Positions 29,902 to 38,401 of a DNA stretch of 64,000 nt are shown here, piece by piece; position 1 is the stretch's first letter, and each line of letters begins with the position of its first letter. The notes under the pieces were generated by a model, which saw only the letters and a program-made list of their open reading frames with translations, was not told the DNA's origin and searched no databases. The position numbers and the translations under genes were made by a program. The stretch lies in contig NZ_CP042831.1 in NCBI RefSeq assembly GCF_008000935.1, forward strand, positions 3,100,001 to 3,164,000. Direction: 5' to 3'. The stretch comes from Flavobacterium alkalisoli (GTDB taxonomy: Bacteria; Bacteroidota; Bacteroidia; Flavobacteriales; Flavobacteriaceae).

Positions 29902-30175
29902 GTTATACAGATGATGATAAGGTGATAGTTCTGTTTTATTTTATGCAATAATACGTTAATTTATAACTAAAATGATAAAACATTTTCAGAAATAAAAAAC
30001 TATTGGCGCTAAATTCATAATATATTAAGCTTAAATTCCACTTTTTTGAGACTGGTTTTGTATTTAATTTCAACTCTTAACAGATATAAATACTTTTACA
30101 ATATTTCCAAAACCTAACTTATATCATATTTTATGTTTTGAGCAGTGATTTACTTTGCCTAAAAAGTAAATTAAG

Positions 30176-31423
30176 ATGAAATACTGGAAAAAATTCTCCC
30201 ATGACGAACGTCTGAAATATATTAAGAAAGCATTACAGGGTAATGTTAATTTTTCCGAAGATCCTTCTCTGGGCTATCCTGCCTCAAGACTTGATGAAAA
30301 AGTTTTTAATGATGAGGCTACTTTTTTAAAAGACTCCCCTATTTTGCAATCCTTTGTTGCAAACCCTAATCATATTGGCTGCCACACCTTCGGTTCTTCA
30401 GAAAAAGCTTTTAAAGGCACGCAGGATGTAGAACGTAAAGTACTTAACATCGTGGCTGTAGATATTTTTAAAGCACAGCCTGATTCTTTTGATGGCTATA
30501 TCGCTCCGGGAGGAACAGAGGCTAATATACAGGCGATATGGGTATATAGAAACTACTTTATAAACAACTATAATGCATTACCCGAAGAAATTGTAATTCT
30601 GGCTTCGGAAGATACACATTATTCAATTCCTAAAGGTTCTAATCTTTTAATAGTTGATTATGTGAAAGTTCCTGTAAATTTTGAGGATAGGTCAATACAT
30701 AAAGAAGGACTAAAGACAATCGTTGAGAAGGCTGTTACCAATGGTAAGAAATACTTTATTATAGTAGCAAATATGGGTACCACCATGTTTGGATCAGTAG
30801 ATGATGTAAGTATATATACCGATATAATGCAACAACACAAACTGACATATAAATTACATATTGATGCCGCTTATGGAGGCTTTATCTATCCTTTTAGTAA
30901 TAAAGATAATGAAATAAGTTTTCTTAACCCTAATATCAGTTCCATAACTATTGATGCCCATAAAATGTTGCAGGCTCCTTATGGAACAGGAATTTTTATA
31001 TGCAGGAAAGGATTTATTGAAAATGTACTGACTAAAGAAGCCGAGTATGTAGAAGGTATGGATCTCACATTATGCGGAAGCCGTTCAGGAGCTAATGCTG
31101 TAGCCGTATGGACAATACTTTCGGCTTATGGACCGCATGCGTGGTTTGAAAAAATAAGCATCCTTCAAATGAGAACCGTCTGGCTTTGTAATCAGCTTGA
31201 TGAGTTAGGGATTAGTTATTACAGAAATCCCCATATGAATATCGTTACCATTAAAGCCGAAGGTATTCCTGACGAAATAGCTCATAAATTTGATTTGGTT
31301 CCTCAAAAACATGATGAATCCAACCAATGGTATAAAATCATTGTTATGGGACATGTGGAAATTGAAGATCTTTCTCAGTTTACAGATACCTTAAAAACAT
31401 TACAAAATACTGTTCTTAACTAA
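30176..31423 (+). CDS. PLP-dependent group II decarboxylase-like enzyme
   Basis: A 415-residue fold-type I PLP enzyme. Seen are GYIAPGGTEANIQAIW near 106-121 (cofactor phosphate region), HIDAAYGGFIYPF near 229 (Asp holding the pyridine nitrogen) and ITIDAHKMLQAPYGTG near 258-273, with the Schiff-base Lys in DAHKM at about 264. These are the signatures of group II amino-acid decarboxylases (glutamate, aspartate, tyrosine, histidine type). Which amino acid is used cannot be read from the sequence. The 274-nt region upstream, shared with the divergent LacI gene, is AT-rich with no clear consensus promoter. Confidence 0.8.
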   Translation: MKYWKKFSHDERLKYIKKALQGNVNFSEDPSLGYPASRLDEKVFNDEATFLKDSPILQSFVANPNHIGCHTFGSSEKAFKGTQDVERKVLNIVAVDIFKAQPDSFDGYIAPGGTEANIQAIWVYRNYFINNYNALPEEIVILASEDTHYSIPKGSNLLIVDYVKVPVNFEDRSIHKEGLKTIVEKAVTNGKKYFIIVANMGTTMFGSVDDVSIYTDIMQQHKLTYKLHIDAAYGGFIYPFSNKDNEISFLNPNISSITIDAHKMLQAPYGTGIFICRKGFIENVLTKEAEYVEGMDLTLCGSRSGANAVAVWTILSAYGPHAWFEKISILQMRTVWLCNQLDELGISYYRNPHMNIVTIKAEGIPDEIAHKFDLVPQKHDESNQWYKIIVMGHVEIEDLSQFTDTLKTLQNTVLN

Positions 31424-31505
31424 TTGCTGTGTATGTAACTTTTGTTACTGCCTTACCTATAAGCAAGATATACTTTTACAGTATAATAACTAAAAGAACC
31501 TAATT

Positions 31506-32924
31506 ATGAAAATAGAACAAATTTACACCGGATGTTTAGCTCAGGGAGCTTATTATATTGAAAGTAATGGAGAAGCGGCAATAATTGACCCGTTACGTGA
31601 AGTACAGCCTTATATTGACAGAGCAACTAACAATAATGCTAAAATAAAATATGTACTTGAAACTCATTTTCATGCTGATTTTGTGAGCGGCCACTTAGAT
31701 CTTGCTAAAAAGACCGGAGCTACAATAGTATTTGGCCCTACTGCAAGACCCGGTTTTGAAGCTCATGTTGCCCATGATGGAGAAATTTTACAGCTTGGTG
31801 ATGTGTCAATTAAGGTTATTCACACGCCTGGACACACAATGGAAAGCAGTTGTTTCCTTCTAATTGATTCTGATGGAAAAGAAACAGCTTTATTTACAGG
31901 AGACACACTATTTATAGGTGATGTAGGACGCCCCGACCTTGCGCAAAAGGTAATTGCAGATTTAACTCAGGAAAAACTTGCTGCACATTTATACAATTCC
32001 TTACATGATAAGATTATTCCGTTAGCTGATGATATAATTGTTTACCCCGCACACGGTGCAGGTTCTGCCTGTGGCAAAAACATGAGTAAAGAAACTACTG
32101 ACACGTTAGGTAATCAAAAGAAAACAAATTATGCGTTACAACCCATGAGTAAAGAAGAGTTTACAGATAAAGTGTTAGACGGACTAATGCCTCCTCCCGC
32201 CTACTTTCCTGAAAATGTACTTATGAATATTAAGGGGTATGAAAGTATTGACAGTGTTTTAAATAAAGGGCTTCATTCCTTTAGCCCTGAAGGCTTTGAA
32301 ACTGCGGCAAGCGAAACAGAAGCCCTTATCTTAGATACAAGGGATCCTCAAATTTTTGCCAAAGGATTTATTCCCGGCAGTATAAATATCGGTATAGATG
32401 GTAACTTCGCCCCATGGGCAGGAGCATTAATACCAACCATTAAGCACCCTATACTTATTATAGCCGAACCGGGACGTGAAGAAGAGGTTGTTACACGTTT
32501 GGCAAGAGTAGGTTATGATAATACTATAGGTTATCTTGAAGGAGGATTTGAAACATGGAAAAAAACCGGAAAATCACAGGATAGTATTACCTCAATTACA
32601 GCTGATGAACTTTGGGAAAGGTTACAGGTTAATCCCGAATTAAATATTCTTGATGTTAGGAAAGCCAGCGAACATTTCTCTGAACATATTATTCAATCAG
32701 AAAACATTGCACTCGATTATATAAATCAAAACTTAGCTAAGGTTGATAAAAATAAAACGTATTATGTACACTGTGCAGGCGGATATCGTTCAATGATTTT
32801 TATTTCGATATTAAAGGCTAGAGGCTATAATAATCTGATTGATATACAGGGAGGCTTTAAGGCTATTAAAGATTCCGGTAAATTTAAAATCAGTGACTAC
32901 GTTTGCCCAACAACAATGCTGTAG
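31506..32924 (+). CDS. MBL-fold hydrolase fused to two rhodanese domains (persulfide dioxygenase-like)
   Basis: A 472-residue cytosolic protein. The metallo-beta-lactamase domain (about 1-240) has HFHADFVSGH near 56-65, HTPGHTMESS near 107, FTGDTLFIGDVGRPDL near 139 and VYPAHGAGSACG near 181, the ETHE1-type metal-ligand set. Two rhodanese domains follow: about 265-360, whose loop IAEPGRE has no catalytic Cys, and about 365-470, with an intact active-site loop VHCAGGYRSM. Likely role: oxidation and transfer of sulfane sulfur from glutathione or low-molecular-weight persulfides. The first rhodanese is probably structural. The gene stands alone 82 nt after the decarboxylase and ends at a strong terminator. 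Confidence 0.85.
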   Translation: MKIEQIYTGCLAQGAYYIESNGEAAIIDPLREVQPYIDRATNNNAKIKYVLETHFHADFVSGHLDLAKKTGATIVFGPTARPGFEAHVAHDGEILQLGDVSIKVIHTPGHTMESSCFLLIDSDGKETALFTGDTLFIGDVGRPDLAQKVIADLTQEKLAAHLYNSLHDKIIPLADDIIVYPAHGAGSACGKNMSKETTDTLGNQKKTNYALQPMSKEEFTDKVLDGLMPPPAYFPENVLMNIKGYESIDSVLNKGLHSFSPEGFETAASETEALILDTRDPQIFAKGFIPGSINIGIDGNFAPWAGALIPTIKHPILIIAEPGREEEVVTRLARVGYDNTIGYLEGGFETWKKTGKSQDSITSITADELWERLQVNPELNILDVRKASEHFSEHIIQSENIALDYINQNLAKVDKNKTYYVHCAGGYRSMIFISILKARGYNNLIDIQGGFKAIKDSGKFKISDYVCPTTML

Positions 32925-32933
32925 TTAAAAAAT

Positions 32934-32960
32934 AAAAACACCCTTTAAAAGGGTGTTTTT
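32934..32960. terminator. Bidirectional intrinsic terminator
   Basis: AAAAACACCCTTT and AAAGGGTGTTTTT form a stem with T-runs in both directions, between the convergent MBL-rhodanese gene (plus) and DUF2236-like gene (minus). Confidence 0.8.
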
Positions 32961-32964
32961 ATTT

Positions 32965-33738
32965 TTATCCCGGAGGATTATCCAGTGCTTTTACTTTCTC
33001 TTTATAGTTAGCAGGCAAAACCATAGCTTTCAAAATACTATCTATATTTAAAGCTTTAGCTAGTTTATACAAAGACAACCCCATATTGCTAACAAACATT
33101 GTATTTTTTATTCGCAGCATTTCCTTAACTTCAACCGGGATTACAGTACGCTGTACTTCAAGTAGTATTCTATATCTTACCAATCCGAGATGTTTTCTAT
33201 ATTGCCTGAATAAATCATCAGTATAATAACTATACTTCATGTTTTGCGATAAATGCTCCTGTCGCATACTCTGCCACTCTTCATAATTGGAAGGCAGTCC
33301 TTTTAACCCCATTAACAGTCCTACCCTGTTAAACACATCAAACACTTCCCTTTTTTCCTCTATTGTTAGTTTACGTTCCAATACTTCAAAAGATTTTATA
33401 GAATAAACTATCAGCATAAAAAGTACATCCCTGTATGCCCAATCCGGTATTTTAGCCTGTCTGTTAGTTTCAACCTGCGAATGTATGGCTGCCATTGAAC
33501 TAATTGCCTTTATGGCTGATTCTCTTTCCGCAAATACAATTAATTTTGCATAAGCTACTGTAGAAAAAAGACGTCCTAAGGGATCTTTAGGTAGCTTACC
33601 TGTAAAATAGAGCCAGTCTACCGCCTTGTTTAGAGCAAATTCTGCAGAGGCCCCTGCGAATATAAAAATAATGGTATCGCTCTTCCCCCATATCTTTCTT
33701 ACTATAGAATTTTTATGTACAAAATATTCAGTGCTCAT
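32965..33738 (-). CDS. DUF2236-like (oxygenase MpaB / latex-clearing-protein family) protein
   Basis: A 257-residue soluble helical protein. The pattern RLFSTVAYAKLIVFAERESA near 50-70, SSMAAIHSQVE near 80 and DWAYRDVLFMLIVYSI near 100-115 matches the DUF2236 family, which includes haem-dependent MpaB and Lcp-type oxygenases. The His in MAAIHSQV is at the usual conserved position. No signal peptide. Substrate is unknown. The gene stands alone and converges on the MBL-rhodanese gene; upstream is 137 nt of AT-rich DNA that holds the ferredoxin terminator. Confidence 0.6.
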   Translation of the reverse strand: MSTEYFVHKNSIVRKIWGKSDTIIFIFAGASAEFALNKAVDWLYFTGKLPKDPLGRLFSTVAYAKLIVFAERESAIKAISSMAAIHSQVETNRQAKIPDWAYRDVLFMLIVYSIKSFEVLERKLTIEEKREVFDVFNRVGLLMGLKGLPSNYEEWQSMRQEHLSQNMKYSYYTDDLFRQYRKHLGLVRYRILLEVQRTVIPVEVKEMLRIKNTMFVSNMGLSLYKLAKALNIDSILKAMVLPANYKEKVKALDNPPG

Positions 33739-33825
33739 ATTGTTAATTTATATTTAAAAGTACTTTGCATTTCAAAGTTATAATATTTACTTATATGGTA
33801 AAACATTTTAACTTAAATTATTGCA

Positions 33826-33855
33826 ATAAAAAAAGCCCCAGAAATGCTGGGGCTT
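33826..33855 (-). terminator. Intrinsic terminator of the ferredoxin gene
   Basis: AAGCCCCA (33833-33840) pairs with TGGGGCTT (33848-33855); on the minus strand it is followed by a run of seven T. It starts about 20 nt after the ferredoxin stop. Confidence 0.8.
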
Positions 33856-33875
33856 AAAATAATATCTAGAATAAA

Positions 33876-34229
33876 CTATTCTTCGTTATGCAAAAATGCC
33901 TGTCTGTTTAATAGTGTTTCTTCACTTTCAACATGGTTATCATCAGGCACACAGCAATCCACAGGGCATACCGCAGCACACTGAGGCTCCTCGTGAAAAC
34001 CTTTACACTCGGTACATTTACCCGGCACAATATAATAAATATCATCAGAAATAGGTGTTTGAGCTTCATCAGCGTCTACCTCTTCCCCACTTGGCAGTAC
34101 AATTCTGCCATTTAAACTGGTACCGTCTTTATATCTCCAGTCATCAGCACCTTCATATATTGCAGTATTTGGGCATTCCGGTTCACATGCCCCGCAGTTA
34201 ATACATTCGTCTGTTATAATGATAGCCAT
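33876..34229 (-). CDS. 2[4Fe-4S] ferredoxin
   Basis: A 117-residue soluble electron carrier. The first cluster motif [12 protein letters not shown] is at about 9-20 and the second, [21 protein letters not shown], begins near 73, with the longer C-x8-C spacing of the Alvin-type ferredoxins. Between them is a 50-residue insertion and after them an acidic C-terminal tail. It likely serves general low-potential electron transfer; no partner gene is adjacent. A good promoter lies upstream at 34264-34295, and the neighbouring acyl-CoA reductase gene is divergent. Confidence 0.9.
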   Translation of the reverse strand: MAIIITDECINCGACEPECPNTAIYEGADDWRYKDGTSLNGRIVLPSGEEVDADEAQTPISDDIYYIVPGKCTECKGFHEEPQCAAVCPVDCCVPDDNHVESEETLLNRQAFLHNEE

Positions 34230-34263
34230 AGCTTATTTTATTTTTTAATAATGTAAATTTGCA

Positions 34264-34295
34264 CAAAATTACATCCAAAACTATTCATAAGCAAA
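34264..34295 (-). promoter_or_regulatory. Probable ferredoxin promoter: TTTG-N20-TAATTTTG
   Basis: On the minus strand TTTG (34292-34295), a 20-bp spacer and TAATTTTG (34264-34271) match the Bacteroidota consensus, 35 nt upstream of the ferredoxin start. It lies just in front of the divergent acyl-CoA reductase start at 34300. A plus-strand TAAATTTG at 34254-34261 could be the other gene's -7 box, but no TTTG was found at the right distance. Confidence 0.55.
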
Positions 34296-34299
34296 TCTA

Positions 34300-35358
34300 A
34301 TGACTTTAGACGAAAGAAAAACAGCCTTTGTGGAATTAGGAAAATTTTTAAGTCAGTTTTCTGAAAATAATACTTCTCAAAAAGAGGGGGTATTATGTAA
34401 TGACTTATTTTTTGATGATTTTATCAATCTAATAAAATTATCACAGTCTCACAATGGTTGGTTTACAAAAGAACAGGTATATTTTGCAGCTCAGTCTTGG
34501 GCAGATGCTCTTACATCTCAAAATCTTGACAAATGGCTTAATGAATATGATTTTGAAAATGTACAACCAAAAACAGTTGGTTTAATACTGGCTGGTAATA
34601 TACCATTAGTAGGATTTCATGATTTTCTTTCTGTTTTAATAAGCGGACACAGAGCTTTAGTGAAAACATCTTCAAACGATCAACTGTTACTACCCTTTTT
34701 AGCTAAGTATATTGTTGCTGTAGAACCCCGTTTTAAAGATTACATTCCTTTTACCGAAGGAAAGCTGGAAGGCTTTGATGCTGTAATAGCTACCGGAAGC
34801 AATAATACAGCCCGTTATTTTGAATATTATTTTAAGAATAAACCTTCAATTATACGTAAGAACAGGAACTCTGCGGCAGTGCTTACAGGAAATGAGAGTA
34901 AAGAAGAACTTGTACAGCTGGGAGAAGATATACTCAGGTATTTTGGTTTAGGCTGTAGAAATGTATCTAAATTATTTATTCCTGAAGGGTATGACTTTAC
35001 TCCGTTTTGGGAAGCCGTTTATGAATACAGGGATATTATTCAGTATGAAAAATATGCTAACAATTACGACTACAATAAAGCCGTATTTTTAATGAGTAAC
35101 TTCAAGATTCTTGATAATGGCTTTCTTACCATAAAAGAGGATAGCAGTTACTCCTCTCCTATTTCGAGTCTGTTTTACGAATATTATACAAATACCGACA
35201 CCCTTAAAGCAAAACTGGAAGATGAAAAAGACCAGATACAGTGTATTGTTGGTAACATTTCGGGAGAAAACTCAGTTGCCTTTGGGCAAACACAAAAACC
35301 ACAACTTTGGGATTATGCTGATAATGTAGATACTATTGCATTTTTATCAAAAATATAG
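34300..35358 (+). CDS. LuxC-like acyl-CoA reductase
   Basis: A 352-residue member of the LuxC/acyl-CoA reductase branch of the aldehyde dehydrogenase superfamily, which reduces acyl-CoA or activated acyl groups to aldehydes with NAD(P)H. Seen are GLILAGNIPLVGFHD near 92-106 (nucleotide-binding strand and loop), LISGHRALVKTSSND near 111-125, and FGLGCRNVSKLFIPEG near 217-232, where the Cys is the likely catalytic thiol. No luciferase genes are nearby, so bioluminescence is not implied. It lies divergent to ferredoxin and 81 nt before serC. Confidence 0.75.
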   Translation: MTLDERKTAFVELGKFLSQFSENNTSQKEGVLCNDLFFDDFINLIKLSQSHNGWFTKEQVYFAAQSWADALTSQNLDKWLNEYDFENVQPKTVGLILAGNIPLVGFHDFLSVLISGHRALVKTSSNDQLLLPFLAKYIVAVEPRFKDYIPFTEGKLEGFDAVIATGSNNTARYFEYYFKNKPSIIRKNRNSAAVLTGNESKEELVQLGEDILRYFGLGCRNVSKLFIPEGYDFTPFWEAVYEYRDIIQYEKYANNYDYNKAVFLMSNFKILDNGFLTIKEDSSYSSPISSLFYEYYTNTDTLKAKLEDEKDQIQCIVGNISGENSVAFGQTQKPQLWDYADNVDTIAFLSKI

Positions 35359-35439
35359 CGAAATATTTCCCAATATTTTTTGCTGTTTTCTAAGCTATAT
35401 TTTGGAAATTTGTAGCTCGCATTCTATTTTATTTGTCCC

Positions 35440-36510
35440 ATGAAAAAACATAATTTCAGTGCAGGTCCCTCAATCCTGCCACAAGAGGTGTTTGAAAAAT
35501 CTGCCCAGGCAGTCCTCAATTTTAATAACCTTGGCCTTTCAATCCTTGAAATATCACACAGAAGCAAAGATTTTGTTTCTGTAATGGAAGAAGCAAGAGC
35601 TACAGCTTTAGAGCTTTTAGGCCTAGAAAGTAAAGGCTATCAGGCTCTTTTTCTTTCCGGCGGTGCCAGTATGGAGTTTGTAAGGGTACCTTATAACCTT
35701 TTAAAGGAAAACGGTAAAGCTGCTTACCTTGATACAGGAACATGGGCAGCTGGCGCCATTAAAGAAGCTAAGCGCTTTGGCAATACTGAAATTATAGGCT
35801 CTTCTAAAGAAGCTAACTACACTTATATACCAAAAGATTATACTGTACCTGCAGATGCAGATTATTTTCACTGCACAAGTAACAACACAATATTTGGTAC
35901 GCAAATGCATAGCTTTCCAGAAACAGGAGTGCCTATGGTATGTGATATGAGTTCAGATATTTTTTCAAGAGAACTGGATTTCTCTAAATTCGGCCTTATT
36001 TATGCAGGTGCTCAAAAAAACATGGGTCCGGCAGGTACTACCCTTGTAGTGGTTAAGGAAGATATTTTAGGAAAAACAGGCAGGGCTATTCCGGGCATAA
36101 TGGATTATGGTCAGCATATAGCTAAAGAGAGCATGTACAATACACCTCCTGTATTTCCTGTTTACACTTCGTTGTTAACCTTACAGTGGATTAAAAACAA
36201 CGGTGGTGTTGCCGCTATGGAGGAGAAGAATAATTCAAAAGCAGAGCTTCTTTATAATGAAATAGACCGCAACCCGTTATTTACAGGGACAGCAAATACA
36301 GAAGACCGTTCTAAAATGAACGTTACCTTCCTGCTTAAGGATGAAAAACATACTGAACAGTTTGATAAGTTATGGAAAGCTGCTGACATAAGCGGACTTA
36401 ACGGCCACAGATCTGTTGGCGGATATAGGGCTTCCATATATAATGCAATGCCTATAGAAAGCGTTAAAGTACTTGTGGATGTGATGCAGGAGCTGGAAAG
36501 AAACGCTTAA
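35440..36510 (+). CDS. serC: Phosphoserine aminotransferase
   Basis: A 356-residue class V aminotransferase, second step of serine synthesis (3-phosphohydroxypyruvate to phosphoserine) and also usable in vitamin B6 synthesis. Seen are HNFSAGPSILPQEV at the N-terminus, the cofactor-binding LFLSGGASMEF near 70, YAGAQKNMGPAG near 187-198 with the Schiff-base Lys, and GHRSVGGYRASIYNAMP near 325-341. Full length for SerC. It is 29 nt upstream of serA. Confidence 0.95.
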   Translation: MKKHNFSAGPSILPQEVFEKSAQAVLNFNNLGLSILEISHRSKDFVSVMEEARATALELLGLESKGYQALFLSGGASMEFVRVPYNLLKENGKAAYLDTGTWAAGAIKEAKRFGNTEIIGSSKEANYTYIPKDYTVPADADYFHCTSNNTIFGTQMHSFPETGVPMVCDMSSDIFSRELDFSKFGLIYAGAQKNMGPAGTTLVVVKEDILGKTGRAIPGIMDYGQHIAKESMYNTPPVFPVYTSLLTLQWIKNNGGVAAMEEKNNSKAELLYNEIDRNPLFTGTANTEDRSKMNVTFLLKDEKHTEQFDKLWKAADISGLNGHRSVGGYRASIYNAMPIESVKVLVDVMQELERNA

Positions 36511-36539
36511 TTTTTAATCATTAAATCCCGTAAATAATA

Positions 36540-37499
36540 ATGAAAATTTTAGCAAACGACGGAATCTCTAAAAGTGGTATTATTGCCCTGGAAGATGCCG
36601 GATTTGAAGTTATAACAACAAAAGTTGCTCAGGAGCAGGTAGCAAATTACATTAACACAAACAATATTAATGTACTGCTTGTTAGAAGTGCAACAAAAGT
36701 TAGAAAAGATATTATAGACAACTGCCCCAGCCTTAAAATTATAGGTCGCGGTGGTGTTGGAATGGATAACATTGATGTGGAATATGCCCGTGAAAAAGGA
36801 ATCCATGTAATAAATACTCCGGCTGCATCGTCTGACTCAGTTGCCGAGCTTGTTTTTGCTCACCTTTTCTCAGGAGTACGTTTTCTTCATGACTCAAACA
36901 GGCTGATGCCGCTTGAAGGCGATATAAACTTTGAAAGCCTTAAAAAAGCATATGCTGCCGGTATAGAGCTTAGAGGCAAGACTCTTGGTATTATAGGTTT
37001 TGGGAAAATAGGTAAATCGGTTGCGAGGATTGCTTTAGGCCTTGGTATGAAAGTAATTGCTTCAGATAAGTTTATTGGTAAGGCAGAAATCAGGGTTGAT
37101 TTTTACAACAACCAGTTTATAAATGTTGAAATTACAACCGAACCAATAGAAGACATCTTTAAACATGCTGATTTTATTACACTTCACGTTCCTGCTCAGG
37201 AAGGTTACCTTATAAGTAAAGATCAGTTTGAAGTAATGAAAGATGGCGTAGGTATAGTTAATGCTTCACGTGGAGGTATTATTGATGAGGTTGCCTTAGT
37301 TGATGCTCTTGATTCAGGCAAAGTTTCCTTTGCAGGGCTTGACGTATTTGAGGACGAACCTAAGCCTGCAGTACAGGTACTGATGAATCCTAAAATCTCA
37401 TTAACTCCGCATATAGGAGCTGCTACTCTGGAAGCTCAGGACAGGATTGGTACTGAACTGGCAGAACAGATTATCAGTATCCTTAAAACAGAAAAATAA
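36540..37499 (+). CDS. serA: D-3-phosphoglycerate dehydrogenase
   Basis: A 319-residue NAD-dependent D-2-hydroxyacid dehydrogenase, first step of serine synthesis; it lacks the C-terminal ACT or ASB domains of longer SerA proteins. Seen are IGRGGVGMDNIDVEYA near 75-90, the Rossmann motif GIIGFGKIGKSVARIA near 149-164, NASRGGIIDEVALVDAL near 240-256 (catalytic Arg), DVFEDEP near 269 (Glu) and LTPHIGAAT near 285-293 (catalytic His). Without an ACT domain, feedback control by serine may be absent or different. It follows serC and ends at a strong terminator. Confidence 0.92.
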   Translation: MKILANDGISKSGIIALEDAGFEVITTKVAQEQVANYINTNNINVLLVRSATKVRKDIIDNCPSLKIIGRGGVGMDNIDVEYAREKGIHVINTPAASSDSVAELVFAHLFSGVRFLHDSNRLMPLEGDINFESLKKAYAAGIELRGKTLGIIGFGKIGKSVARIALGLGMKVIASDKFIGKAEIRVDFYNNQFINVEITTEPIEDIFKHADFITLHVPAQEGYLISKDQFEVMKDGVGIVNASRGGIIDEVALVDALDSGKVSFAGLDVFEDEPKPAVQVLMNPKISLTPHIGAATLEAQDRIGTELAEQIISILKTEK

Positions 37500-37523
37500 A
37501 AAACCGAAAAGGTTAAATTATAC

Positions 37524-37558
37524 AAAAGCACCCTAAAGGGTGCTTTTATTTTTTAATT
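37524..37558 (+). terminator. Intrinsic terminator of serCA
   Basis: AAAAGCACCC (37524-37533) pairs with GGGTGCTTTT (37538-37547), followed by ATTTTTTAATTTT, 25 nt after the serA stop. Confidence 0.8.
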
Positions 37559-37587
37559 TTATAGTATGATCGTTAAATCATGATGCT

Positions 37588-38037
37588 ATGAAAAATTATT
37601 TTCTTTTTTTCTCTGGTTTATTACTACTTATAATAAGCTGTAAGACTCAGGAGAAAAACGATATGCAACCCATGAACCTAGCAGACGAGGAAAAAGCCAC
37701 TGCTATGGCTAATGACACTGTACGCATTGCAAACGATGAATTAGAATATGAAATTATCATTATTGACCCGGGATTTAACTCATGGTTATATAGTAGAGCA
37801 AGACCAAGAGGATACTATAATCAACAGTATTTTGAAACCAAAAACAAGCTTTGGGTTACACAATGGAATATTCGGGCCATGCAGCCCCAACGATATGGAG
37901 ACTTATACTTAATGGCTATAGATTATGAACCACATATAGATTATGGGTATGAAGTAAATTATATGTTATACAATTATCTGGTATATTTTCAATTAACCAC
38001 AGGACAACGTCTGGGAGGTATTGTGCCGCAATTCTAA
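37588..38037 (+). CDS. Small lipoprotein, DUF6146-like
   Basis: A 149-residue protein with a lipoprotein signal (FSGLLLLIISC, lipid Cys at about 18). The mature part has an acidic linker and then a conserved-looking core rich in aromatic residues (IIIDPGFNSWLYSRARPRG, YNQQYFETKNKLWVTQWN, MLYNYLVYFQLTTGQRLG). This resembles a Flavobacteriaceae-restricted family (DUF6146) of unknown role; the match is from memory and not certain. It stands alone after serCA, 30 nt before the next small membrane-protein gene. Confidence 0.7.
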   Translation: MKNYFLFFSGLLLLIISCKTQEKNDMQPMNLADEEKATAMANDTVRIANDELEYEIIIIDPGFNSWLYSRARPRGYYNQQYFETKNKLWVTQWNIRAMQPQRYGDLYLMAIDYEPHIDYGYEVNYMLYNYLVYFQLTTGQRLGGIVPQF

Positions 38038-38067
38038 ATCAAGTATATTTGTCTTTTAACCGTTTTC

Positions 38068-38388
38068 ATGGAAAAATTAAAAAAACGCTGGGGTATTACC
38101 AGTAACTTCCAGCTTGTAGTAATATTTATTGTATTTGCCGTAACAGGATCTACATCTGCTTATTTATCTAAGCCTGTAATTCAGTGGTTAGGTATTTCAA
38201 AGGAAGCTTTATCTCCATGGATATACATTCCTTTGAGAATATTAATAATTTTTCCTGTATATCAGGTACTGCTTGTATTTTTCGGGTTTATTTCCGGACA
38301 ATTCAGGTTCTTCTGGAACTTTGAAAAAAAGATGCTGAAAGCAATGGGACTAGGTTTCCTGTTTAAAAATAAAAAAGCCCCTAATTAA
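38068..38388 (+). CDS. Small membrane protein, DUF6787-like
   Basis: A 106-residue protein with two clear membrane segments: about 16-34 (FQLVVIFIVFAVTGSTSAY) and about 55-76 (PLRILIIFPVYQVLLVFFG), followed by a basic amphipathic C-terminus (FFWNFEKKMLKAMGLG). It resembles a small conserved family of Flavobacteriaceae (DUF6787); function unknown. The stop codon lies inside the terminator hairpin at 38371-38400, so translation to the end could compete with terminator folding. Confidence 0.7.
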   Translation: MEKLKKRWGITSNFQLVVIFIVFAVTGSTSAYLSKPVIQWLGISKEALSPWIYIPLRILIIFPVYQVLLVFFGFISGQFRFFWNFEKKMLKAMGLGFLFKNKKAPN

Positions 38389-38400
38389 GGGGCTTTTTCT
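38371..38400. terminator. Bidirectional terminator overlapping a stop codon
   Basis: AAAAAGCCCCT and AGGGGCTTTTT form a GC-rich stem with T-runs on both sides. It serves the small membrane-protein gene (plus) and msrA (minus). The plus-strand stop codon at 38386-38388 is within the hairpin. Confidence 0.75.
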
Positions 38401-38401
38401 T

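Noticed and set aside
29941..29970. Second LacI operator in front of the regulator gene
   Set aside because: A TACGTTA segment with central CG is present near 29950, but its arms do not match as a palindrome or resemble the 28651 site.
34300..35358. A bioluminescence (lux) locus
   Set aside because: Only the LuxC-like reductase is present; no luciferase or LuxD/LuxE genes are near, and the neighbours are serine-synthesis genes.
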